The notes under the pieces were generated by a model that saw only the letters and a program-made list of their open reading frames with translations, searched no databases and was not told the origin of the DNA. Shown here piece after piece: positions 55,013 to 64,000 of a stretch of DNA of 64,000 bases (within the stretch, counting starts at the first letter, position 1; every line of letters begins with the position of its first letter). The stretch covers positions 124,001 through 188,000 of the forward strand of contig BDSL01000004.1 in NCBI GenBank assembly GCA_003116995.1. Direction: 5' to 3'. Source of the stretch: Yamagishiella unicocca. Taxonomy: Eukaryota > Chlorophyta > Chlorophyceae > Chlamydomonadales > Volvocaceae. The position numbers and the translations under genes are program-made.

Positions 55013-55931
55013 GATTAGTAGATCCGATGGCGTTTTGCTTTAATTGGGCGCAAGGCAATGGCCTCTAGGATTATGGACTCCAGCTGCACCCGCAGCTGGA
55101 TGCCGTCGTCGACACGACACTTACCGCCCAATAGTAAAGCCCACTACAGAGCCCACTACAGCTGAAGCTGCTGCTGCTGTAATTGGCAGAACAATGCGTG
55201 GAGACACCATTGTGATGAGGCGTGTGTCAGTATGTGCGTATGTTCTGATCTATAAAGCGACTACCATGTACGCAGCCGCGCTGGTTTATCGTGGCGGGGC
55301 AGCCATACCTCCGCACAGCCGTGTAGAAGGATCGCTTAACAACAAGCGTCCTTAGTCGCATTACAAATGGCCAGCCCGAAAGCTCCGTACGCAAGTCGAG
55401 TACGGCCGCCGCACTGCCCGACCACAGACCCTCTCCATTGTTCCTAGAACCATAATATCATCACGAACATAAAATCAGCTTCCAGATGTCAGGTGGGGGA
55501 ACCTCACGAAGGGCTTCCATAACTTCATGACGTAACGCAACCGCCCTGCCTGTCCCTCGTCCTCCGGCTGCCACGACTCGCGTCTTGCTCCCACGCGGAC
55601 CAGTCTCCGCAATAAACTGCACACGACACATCTCAACCCCCGCGACACAAACTAATGACATATATTACACAAGCTCTGCTTCGTAAATAAAATCGCTGTC
55701 CATTACCGTGGTCGTAATACCGGGTTTAAAAGCCACTGCCTCGACCCGCCTTCCATATGAGCACCCTCTCCCTCCCGACGCCTCACGCTCTCTGCGACGG
55801 GCCCATGCCGCTATGACAGCAGCCATGATGTGGTGTTCGTTTGGGGCCCAGGTGAGTGGGAGCGCATGAACTAGGAGCCCGCCGGCTCCGGAACCCAACC
55901 GGCACCCGCCCCGCAGCCAGCCAGCAGCAGC
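55013..55931. other. Intergenic: oligopeptidase B promoter and mTERF gene 3' region
   Basis: A TGTAA on the minus strand at 55669-55665 would end the mTERF transcript, leaving about 650 bp before the peptidase-gene start. Two minus-strand ORFs of 66 and 77 codons (55461-55661, 55665-55898) fall mostly in the mTERF 3' untranslated region and show no family match. Confidence 0.5.
55665..55669 (-). terminator. TGTAA poly(A) signal, mTERF gene (candidate)
   Basis: TTACA on the plus strand about 265 bp after the mTERF stop codon. Confidence 0.45.
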
Positions 55932-56437
55932 TCACTGCGGCGGCTGGCGGCGGCGGCGCCGCGCGGAGGGCGGTGGCGGCGGCGGCAGCCCCTCCTCCCC
56001 CAGCTTGTCGAAGTCGGCTGCGCTCATGGTCGCCAGCAGCCCCATGTCACCCTTGGGACCCACACCGCCGCCGCTACTGCTGCCGGCCGCGCCTCCTCCG
56101 CCACCCAGCCATTCGCCAGCCGGTCCAATCAGCCCCGCCGCCGCCCCCCCGTCTGCCTGACCCGCCCTCTCGCTGCCACGTGGCAGGCCCGCACCCTCCG
56201 CCCCCGCCCCCGAACCACCCGGCGCGGACTGCCTCTCAGCTGCTCCGCTCGACTCCGGCCCCCCGCCCCTGCGCCCGTCAGCAGCCCCCGCCGGCACCTG
56301 GCCCTGCCCCTCCCGCCCCGCCGCCCCGCCCCGCTTCTGCTGCTCTTGCAGCCCCGGTCGCGCCCGCGCGTCCACCCCCCCCGCCCCGGCCCCACCCTGC
56401 TGTCCCCGCGTGCTGGGCTCCTCCGCCTGTTGCTGTT

Positions 56438-56471
<34 letters not shown>

Positions 56472-59400
56472 GGCCGCGAGCGGGGCCTGGCCGCGCTGCC
56501 GCCGCCGGCCCGACCTCGCCGCCGCATCCGCCACCGGGCTGCCGCTGCGGGACCCCGGCACCGAACCCGGACCGGACCTGGCCCCCAGCCTGGCGCGAGG
56601 CCCGGTCTTGGCTCCGGAAGCCGCCCCTCGCTCCGGCCCCTCCGCGGCCTGCTCCCGCGCGGCTGCTGTGTCCACGTCAGCCCTCAGGATGAGCGAGGGG
56701 TCCGCCAGCACCACATCGATTGCGTCCGCGCTGAAGGCCCCGAAGGACGCCGCCAGTGCCCGGAACTTGCGCTCCAGGTCGGCCACCGAGACCGCCAGCA
56801 GGCCTAGGGGCGGACGGGAGGGGGATCCAGGTAGGCCGGAGAGGAGGGCGGGTTGGGGGGGTTGGGGTTACGAAAGAGGACCGGGGGCCGGAGGTAGGCC
56901 GGAGGGGAGGAGAGATGGGTGCGCGGGAAATGGGGGTGGGGCTCGACAGGCGCAGCCCCCTCCAACACCTTCACCGCCCTCGGTTTGCCGGCCGTGGATT
57001 CGCGGAATTTCTTATCAAACCCCCTCCAACAGCACCAGTACGGTCGATGCGGTCATCCATGCGGATCCAGCACCCAAGGCGGGACCACACGGCAGTCGCC
57101 CACACCCCCGGCCCGCTCACCCGGCTCCCGGAAGATCAGCTCCAGAACCAGCGGCCGCGGGATCTCAAACATGCTCTGCAGCACCAGCAGCTTGTTGGCG
57201 GCCTCGTGCGGCGGCGCAGCCAGCAGACCCGGGTGCGCCGTCACCAGCGCCAGGAGCCGCGGCGGCAGCGGCAGCGCTGCGGGGTGCGGCGCGTGGGGCT
57301 CGCGGAGGAGCGCGGCCGCCGCCTCCGGGCCCAGCAGCAGCTCGCTGAGGTCAGCCAGGCGGGAGCTCATCTCCTCCGGATCCTGCAGCAGCAGCTCCGG
57401 GTGGCGCCGCAGGAGCGCCGCAGCACCCCCCCAGGCGCTACTGCCGCCGCCCTTGGCTGAGAACGACGCAGCAGCAGCAGCGGCAGCAGCGGTGGTGCCG
57501 TCGGGGTGCGGCTGCAGCAGCCGCGTGGCGCTCTGAAGCCGGTTGGACAGCTGGTCGGGGCCCAGCAGCATCAGGCCCGGGTGGTCGGACACCCTGGAGC
57601 GAACCTCGGGCTCCGTAAGGCCCAGCACGGCGCCCAGCGCCGCCAGCTGCGCCGCCATATCGTCCCGGCTGTAGCCGCAGACCCGCTCGTCCAGTACGAC
57701 CAGCTGCAGGATGGCATGTACGGGGATGTTGCTCGCGACGGAGAGCTGTAGCACCTGGTCCAGCACCGGTACGGCACCGCCGCCGCCACCGCCGCCGCCA
57801 TCACTTCCGCTGCCGCTGTCGTCGCCGTCGTCCATGCTGCTGAAGCTGCCGCTGCCGATGGACGCGGTGGGGGAGCCGCCGAAGCGCAGCCCATCCGGCC
57901 CCACGGACCCCCGCCGGGAGGCCGCCACGGCCCCCCGCCCTGACCCCTTCGTGAGCGGCACCGCATTGATGAGTATTGCGGGATCCACCAGGATCATGTC
58001 CGCCACGTCATCCTGGAACCTGCCGTACCGCCCCGTCAGACCCTCAAACTTCGCCTTCAGCGTGTCGGCCCCGAAACCCAGCACCCGGGGCTCCTGCACG
58101 ATCAGCTCGGCCATGAAGGCGGGCGGCACCCCGAACAGCCCCTGGAGCAGCTGGTAGCGGCGGGACAGCTCGTGGGGGGACCTGCCGGGGGGGTGCAAGG
58201 AAAACACATGTACGAAAGGAAAACCGTTTAGGACACACGTTTTGAAATGCATGCTGGAGAACTGCGGGAGGGGTGCGATCACGAGGCCGGGCGGGCTGGG
58301 CGGACGGACCGGCCTGGGTTGGGTCGGATCGGAAGATCGCCTTGCACCCACTGCCGCGAGATCCCCATCTACATCACCCTCGCGGCACCCAGCGGGAGCC
58401 CCTCCCAACCCAACCCTGCGCACGCTCCCTGCCTCCCCTGCCCTGCCCGGCCCCGCCCACCTCCTCAGCAGGTCCGGACACGCCGCCAGCACCTCCCGCA
58501 GCCGCCTGGGTGTGAGGCCCAGCGCCTCGGGCAGCACGTCCATCTTGGCGGCCAGGCTGGAGGCGGACTGGCGCAGCAGGTCGGGTCGCCGGGACAGCAT
58601 GGGGAGGACCTGCCGGTGCGGCCGGGGGGTCGTTGTAATAACCGTTTTACGCGACGGGACAGGATAGTTGGCGCATGGTCGTCGGACACCGGGCGGCGGG
58701 GGGATAAGGAGAGGGGAGGAGAGGGTTCGCGGTTCGTGGTTTGGGGCGCGCGGTCCGCGGTTCGGGGTGCGCGGTTCGGGGCTACACGGTTGGTGGGTTG
58801 GAGGGGGCGGACAGGGCGGCCGCACTGGGTGCCAGGCACTAGGAGGCTTCCCTTCCGCACCCGGTCGGTGAAGGTTGGTTCGATGGCGCTCCACCACCCG
58901 CTCCACCGCCCTCCGACCGTATGCGAGCCCCACCCCTGACGCCATCCGGGGTCCCACGCGCCCTCCCGTCAGCTGCCAGCCCACAGCACCGCACCATGCG
59001 GGCCCGCACTGCCGCCCGCCCCTCCCGCCCCCGCCCCTGATATGGGCCAACCCGCTCCCTCACCTTGATGCCCCTCGCCTTGCACACCGCCCCCAGCTCC
59101 AGCCCACTGCGTCGGAGCCGGTCCGGAGCCAGCAGCAGCAGCTCCGGAGCCACGACCGCCATCTCGTGGGCACGTGCCTCCGCCTCCGCCCGGACACCAC
59201 CACCGGCTGGCTCAGCCCGCTGCTGCTGCTGCTGCCGCTGCTGCTGCTGCTGCTGCTGCCAGCCAGGCCGCCCAGCTGCGCTGCTGCCGTCAGCTTTGCG
59301 CTCCCTGAGGCTCCCCGCTCCTGCCACCGCCGCCGCCGCCAGCATCCTCTCCATGCAGTCCGCCAGCGCCTCCATCCCCTCCTGCAGCTCCTCCGGCCGC

Positions 59401-60390
59401 CGAGCCAGCAGGCGGCCGCACTTGCGGGTCATGGCCAGCAGCCGCTCGGCGGACAGGTCCAGCCGGGAGGACAGCAGCAGCAGGCGGCTGGCGACTGCGG
59501 GGCCGGGAGGGGGATGCGGATTTGGGTCAGCAAGGGGGCAGGTCCGGGAGGGGGGCAAGGATTTGGGTCAGCAAGGGGACAGGTCCCGGGGGGGGCCAAG
59601 GATTTGGGTCAGCAAGGGGACAGGTCCGGGAGGGGGGCAAGGATTTGGGTCGGCTGGGGGACAGGTCCGGGAGGGCCCAGGCAGCCGGTGGCTGGATGTG
59701 CGCAGAGGTGCACGTAGCTAGGGGTCTCCGCTGGGGCACGCCGGGTGAATCCCAGGCTTCCGTAGCGGCCGCCAAACTCGATGCCGGCAACCCAGACCAT
59801 CGCCTCTTCCCTGCTGTCCATACTTGGAATCCCGCCTTGCGACAGCATCAGATGTGCGAGGGAGGCTGCCCCTGCACCCCCGGGAGCCCCCGGGAGCCCC
59901 GCGCACCTGCCCTGGGGCTCTGCACATCCAGCTCCTGCAGCAGTGTGCGCTTCGCTTCTGCACGCCGGAGCAATGCCACCAGGACCTCGGGGCTGGGAGG
60001 AATAGGCGAGGCCGCCCTTAGGCTGCGGCGTCCACCACTGCTACTCGCGAGCGCGTTGCTGCGGACGCGGGCAGCGTCGCTCTCATCGTCGGCTTCGGCA
60101 TCAAAGTCCAAATCCAACAATCGACTGTGCAAGCGATCGCTGATCCGTTCAAGCTGCAAGAGCTGTCTCCGCTGCTTGGCGGTGAAGCGATAGGCCCACC
60201 CGTGCTTCTGCCTCGGCTCGCTAGGTTTGGCGATAATCTCGCTCGCGACGGCTGGCAATGGCCCAGCTAGCATTTCTGCACGCCGACAAACGCTGCGCTT
60301 ACGATGAGTTGCAATTCCTAATCCACTCCGGCCTCCGGAAACACTCCCAAGCCGTGAGCCACCATGGGAGGCTTGCAGTGGCAATTTCAT
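55932..60390 (-). CDS. mTERF-repeat protein, probably organelle-targeted
   Basis: Five exons run from about 60390-59913, 59500-59065, 58611-58461, 58183-57119 and 56804-55932 (about 1000 residues). The start MKLPLQASHGGSRLG is basic and Ser/Arg-rich, like an organelle transit peptide. Successive mTERF helix pairs are visible, each with a Leu-rich half and a PxLL-type turn: VLPMLSRRPDLLRQSASSLA, LREVLAACPDLLRR, MAELIVQEPRVLGFGADTLK, VADMILVDPAILI, LLALVTAHPGLLAAPPHEAA, PRPLVLELIFREPG, IDVVLADPSLILR. mTERF proteins bind organelle nucleic acids and affect transcription, splicing or translation in mitochondria or chloroplasts. A polyglutamine tract and a Gly/Ser insert interrupt the repeats, and the C-terminal 200 residues are low complexity. 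The exact target cannot be told. Confidence 0.85.
56950..57025. repeat. Dispersed intronic element, family B (mTERF gene)
   Basis: Inverted relative to the 20712 copy: CCGGCCGTGGATTCGCGGAA preceded by ACACCTTCACCGCCCTCGG. Confidence 0.7.
58190..58265. repeat. Dispersed intronic element, family A (mTERF gene)
   Basis: Contains AACCGTTTAGGACACACGTT and ATGCATGCTGGAGAACTGC. Confidence 0.8.
59515..59670. repeat. About 40-bp minisatellite, four copies, in mTERF-gene intron
   Basis: Units contain GATTTGGGTCAGCAAGGGG and CAGGTCCGGGAGGGGGGCAA. They lie in the first intron, directly beside the acceptor of exon 2. Confidence 0.93.
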
Positions 60391-61758
60391 GATCCTTTCC
60401 ACGGCTGCGGTGCAAACAATAAAGGATTTGCGGCAGAACCAACGATTGCTTACGGATCCTCAACAAATACATTCCCTTCCGCGCAACACGGAACGTGGGT
60501 CAGTCACTAAGTGTCGCCAGGAACTTGCATTGTCGGTTGATGTCAATTTTCCTAAAAAGCACTGCAAAAGTCGTGACATCATGTCAAGGTTAAGCAAAAA
60601 GAACGCCAATCGTATCGTACGGCACTAGCGTGGTAGGTAGAGACGTAGGCACGGAGCCAAGTTCTAAACTTGACAGCGGCTGCAATCGAGACATCACGCA
60701 ATGACGCGATTTCATTGATCAAAACCATTAACCGTTACAACCTTGCGAATGCCGCCATTAGACCCATTAGACGGTGTCCCACGGTACGCAAGCCCTGGCG
60801 CTCCGCCTGCTTTCGCAAACCCTCGTGCCTCCAGTACGGCCGGTCACAACTGCATGGCCTTGCTCGCAACCTGGACCATATGCCAGGGTGCAAATCCTGC
60901 GTCACCCGAACACTGCTGAATGCCCGGCCCAGATCCGCTGACCGAACCTGCGCGATGACAGGCGGGAGGAGCCCGGCGGGCGGCAGGGCAGCTTCAGGTC
61001 TCGGCGGGTGGGCGGTAAGTTAGGCGTAAAGTGGGCTGACGCCGCCAGGACCTCTCGAGTTCTGCGCTGTGCTGTGTAGGAAAGGGAGCGACGGCAACAC
61101 CTCCCTTCGCAGCTAGCCGTGTTGCAGCGGCCTTAGGTCCTGCCGTGTCCCCCCCGAGACCCCCAACTGCATGGGCACTGGCGCACGTGCTGTCTCAGCC
61201 CCGAACACAGCTGGCACCGGACTTGTGTGATCTGGGTTGGGGGCGTGTGGGCACCGCATACGGGGCCAAGTCCAGGCGCACACAGCCCTGGGTCGCCCGC
61301 GAACGGCGCCTTCGAGCCACCCACCCTACGACCATCCACCCACGCACCTTGCGCCCCTACTGCGTGGCAGGTTGACGTCATTTGTCGACGCCGGTCACAG
61401 CTCGCGGCGAAGATCGCGTCCACGTGCCCCGCCGCCGCCGGCGCTGCTGCTGCTGCTGGCGCGCACGCAGCTGCCCTCACCCTGCCCGGCCTCTCCCGCC
61501 GCAAAGGCCTCCAGCCCCTAAGAGGGCGCCTCTGCTGCACCCCGGGCGAATCCACGGAAGTACAGAAATGCCGCAGGACACCCACGTGTCCACCGTACCG
61601 AATTCGTCCTGCCACGGAACCATCGGCGCAGAGCGGCATACTCCGCGGCCGGGCCGCTAGGGCAGCGCTCAACCCTTGCGCCACCACGTCATGTTACCGC
61701 CTCCACCGTCTCCACCATCAGCCGCCGCTTCTGCTTCTGTTCCGACGAGAGCAAACCT
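60391..61758. other. Intergenic: mTERF-gene promoter and ATP23 3' flank
   Basis: This 1.37-kb stretch is AT-rich near 60400-60760 and GC-rich after that. Plus-strand ORFs at 61145-61886 have no family match or splicing. A minus-strand TGTAA at about 60736 is too distant to assign safely. Confidence 0.45.
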
Positions 61759-63307
61759 TCACGGCCGCGCGACGCCCTCCGACGCCTCAAACGGGGCCAC
61801 ATCCGCCAGGCCGACAGGCATCATTTCCAAAACCACTGCCGCCGCCGCCTCCGGCCCTCCGCACGCCGGGTTCATTGCGACGCTGAGTGCCGCCCTGCGG
61901 GCCACACAGGTGCGCTGCTGTTCGGCCCACCTGTGCGGCAGCGGCGGCAGGTTGCCCCGCATGAGCTCCTGGCCCAGGCTGCAGTCGCCGCTAAGGTTGG
62001 CGGCCCGGACCTGCGGGGGGGGGGGGGCAGCGGGGAGCCACAGCCGGTGGAGTTGGAGGTGGAGTTGGAGGTGAAGCCAGGAGCGGCGTGCAGGGTAGTG
62101 GCCCCATAGTGGCAGCTGATGCCGCGTAGGCCCACGGAAGGACGCACTGACTGCCACCGACTCACTGGCAGGCCCCGCACCCCCTTCAAGACAAGCCACC
62201 GCCCTCCCGCCGCCTGCTCCTCCGGTACCTCACCTCCGTGTAAGCATGGTGGCGGCAGTTGCTCCAGTCCAGGCCGCCAGCCCCACCACTGCTGCCCGGG
62301 GGGGATATTGCTGCTGCGCTCGCGCCGCTGCCACCGGCCGGGCTGGCAGCAGCAGCAGCAGCAGCCCCGCCTCCGCTGGCCACAGCAGCCCCGCTTCCGC
62401 TGGCCACGACACTGGCGGCGCCGCCCCCGCCTCCGTGGCGACAGTGGTCGTACGCGTGTATCAGCTCGTGCGCCATGGCGTTGAGCACCTCCCGGCGGGT
62501 GTGCAGGCGGTTGTGGCACAAGATGACCTGCGGGGGGTGGTGGGGAGGAGGGGGGGAGGGAGGGGGGGAGGGAGGGAGGGTTGCGAGGAAAACCCGTGAG
62601 GGAGAAAGGGGGCGGCGAATGGGGCAGCGGAGGGGCTGGCATGGGACGCAGTACCGGGCAGTCTGGGGCCAGGGAAGCAGGGGGAGGGTGGGGAGGCGGC
62701 GTCCTGCTGCGGCGGACCCCGTTACTCACCCCGTGGTCTGGTGCGAAGCCGCCCCCCACCGCGGCGCTGCATCGCATCACGTGGAAGAAGCGCCGGTCCA
62801 CGGGGCAGCCGGCCTGCGGGAGGCGGGGAGGAGGCGTGCTGTGGCCACTGCAAGGTATCCAATCGGCTTGCCAATGTGTGTTAAGGAAGGGTTGGTGATG
62901 TGGGGCTGTGTAGGTTTTTGTCCCATGCAGCGGTATATGGGCGGGTTGGAGGTGGGCAGGGCTAAGAGGAGTGGCTGAAGCAGTTACAGTCGAGAGGGGT
63001 GAAGGAATTAAATCAATCTCAAAGCTCCACCCGGTGGTCGCCCGCCGTGCGCAATTGCACACGTTCATAGTCCCGGCATTTTTTCTCATCCACTCACTTC
63101 TGCCATTGCACTTAAGAGCGTTCGCACAGGTCTCCCGGCGGCCAAGCCGTAATCCACGACGTCCCCCACGTCGGCTCTGCTCATGGTCTCCAGCGCACTC
63201 GGCTCCTGAGTGGAATGCATAATCGGCTGGCTGCACTCTCGGCCTTTGTTACCGTTGCCCACATCGCTAAAGTGAGAGGCAGCGGCTCTGTAGCCTGGAA
63301 ACAGCAT
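61759..63307 (-). CDS. ATP23: Mitochondrial inner-membrane metalloprotease ATP23
   Basis: Four exons join in phase: 63307-63098, 62813-62730, 62527-62234, 62010-61759 (279 residues). Family motifs follow in order: PVRTLLSAMAEAGCPVDRRF, FHVMRCSAAVGGGFAPDHG, VILCHNRLHTRREVLNAMAH, the zinc site HELIHAYDHC, then WSNCRHHAYTEVRAANLSGD and RTCVARRAALSVAMNP. In yeast ATP23 processes the Atp6 precursor and assists F1Fo-ATP synthase assembly in the intermembrane space. Unusually, about 50 Gly/Ala/Ser-rich residues are inserted between DHCRH and the WSNCRH segment. The start is uncertain: ATGs at 63307, 63220 and 63184 are all in frame, and I took the first. Confidence 0.9.
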
Positions 63308-63804
63308 CAAAATTCGCAACTAAAAGTGCCAGGTGCTGGTATCAGTGCTGGCTTTGTTAAAAATAGGTTTTAAATTTACCTCTTAATTACAAGTGGATCA
63401 CGTATGCCTATCTGGTATTGTCCACATGATATCACATAACTTCCTCTTACCGGAATACTGTCCTGCAAACCTTCCTCATTTCAAAATCACTCTGTAAATG
63501 CTGTAAGGAATAAGCAAATTTCTGTTGCGTAGGCAGCATGAAACAGTCGCCACCAGCGACCCGTCGTACTTATCAATAACTGAGCAGCGTTGTGAGGAAG
63601 GAGACCCTAATTCCAAACTTTTATTACAGAGGTGTTCTCCCTATTACAATAGTAACTCTTCAATTTGTAGACTGGAGTTGCCTCCGTCGTAGCTGCCGCG
63701 TTTGAGAAGCCCTATTTTTCTGCTCCTTCGCCACAAGCCTTGCACCTGCGGCATTCCTAAGCTTTTTCCTGTGCACTTCTGAGATGTCCTTTTAGGAGCT
63801 TAGG
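63308..63804. other. Intergenic: ATP23 promoter and 3' flank of the edge gene
   Basis: AT-rich DNA with no ORF of note. It contains two minus-strand TGTAA signals (63628-63624 and about 63648-63644) that fit the 3' end of the gene to the right. Confidence 0.5.
63624..63628 (-). terminator. TGTAA poly(A) signal of the right-edge gene (candidate)
   Basis: About 180 bp after the stop codon at 63805. A second TGTAA lies about 20 bp farther on. Confidence 0.45.
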
Positions 63805-63945
63805 TTACATCGCAGCGTGGAAGAGTTGGTTCCCGCAATCGCGCCCCCACACCACAAACAACGCGCCATACGAGGGTTGGCCGTCTTCTAGCGCATGGCA
63901 GCAGGAGCCATACTGCGAGGCCCCATACCGACAGGACTTCAAGAT
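63805..63945 (-). CDS. Last exon of an unidentified gene (partial)
   Basis: An acceptor GGTGTCGCAG precedes 63945, and the open frame of 46 codons ends at TAA 63807-63805. The peptide begins ILKSCRYGASQYGSCCHALE and ends CGNQLFHAAM. It is Cys/Tyr/Gly-rich and not low complexity, and a poly(A) signal follows at a sensible distance. I do not recognise the family. The rest lies beyond the right edge. Confidence 0.45.
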   Translation of the reverse strand: MLKSCRYGASQYGSCCHALEDGQPSYGALFVVWGRDCGNQLFHAAM

Positions 63946-64000
63946 CTGCGACACCGCGCGCCGCGGTAAGGAACGTGTCAGGGTCAAGTCACGCCCACCC

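Noticed and set aside
55461..55898. Two small minus-strand ORFs after the mTERF gene
   Set aside because: They fall mostly in the likely mTERF 3' untranslated region and do not join in frame; no similarity recognised.

Overview
This window is nuclear DNA from a green alga, most likely a chlorophycean of the Chlamydomonas/Volvox group. The DNA is very GC-rich, and genes are broken into many short exons by GT-AG introns full of C/G-rich low complexity and minisatellites. Proteins carry long Ala/Gly/Gln/Ser-rich inserts, and several genes are followed by the chlorophyte poly(A) signal TGTAA. There are no operons, prokaryotic signals or CRISPR arrays. The species was not determined. Exon models were built by hand from splice sites, reading-frame phase and similarity to remembered protein families. 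Where exon lists are given, phases were checked unless stated otherwise.

Layout, left to right: (1) 193-9698 (-), a very large NO VEIN-like protein with an HSP90-type ATPase fold; its 3' part lies beyond the left edge. (2) 10186-13015 (-), a coiled-coil protein ending in a J-domain-like HPD module. (3) 13624-17886 (+), a TauE/SafE-type anion exporter with a giant hydrophilic insert. (4) 19441-25774 (-), a ViaA-like VWA protein with a probable organelle transit peptide. (5) 26121-27406 (+), splicing factor SPF27/BCAS2. (6) 28167-29487 (-), exosome subunit MTR3. (7) 30419-34635 (-), a protein with an EF-hand and two p25-alpha (TPPP) domains. (8) 35354-39636 (+), translation factor eIF3l, with two copies of a probable box C/D snoRNA in one intron. 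(9) 40846-43062 (+), a protein that looks like a metallophosphatase whose metal ligands have been lost. (10) 46262-55012 (-), oligopeptidase B, preceded by exons resembling the N-terminus of UDP-sugar pyrophosphorylase. (11) 55932-60390 (-), an mTERF-repeat protein. (12) 61759-63307 (-), mitochondrial metalloprotease ATP23. (13) 63805-63945 (-), the last exon of an unidentified gene running off the right edge.

The genes are mostly unrelated housekeeping functions: RNA processing (SPF27, MTR3, snoRNAs), translation (eIF3l), organelle maintenance (mTERF, ATP23, VWA protein), proteolysis and transport. Three gene pairs are divergent and could share promoters (2/3, 4/5, 7/8). Pairs 3/4, 5/6 and 9/10 converge.

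The items most worth following up are the duplicated intronic snoRNA, the degenerate phosphatase, the phase-compatible pyrophosphorylase-oligopeptidase join, the SWIM-type zinc finger at the front of the NO VEIN-like protein, the array of five in-frame alternative splice donors in that gene, and two families of short elements dispersed through introns.
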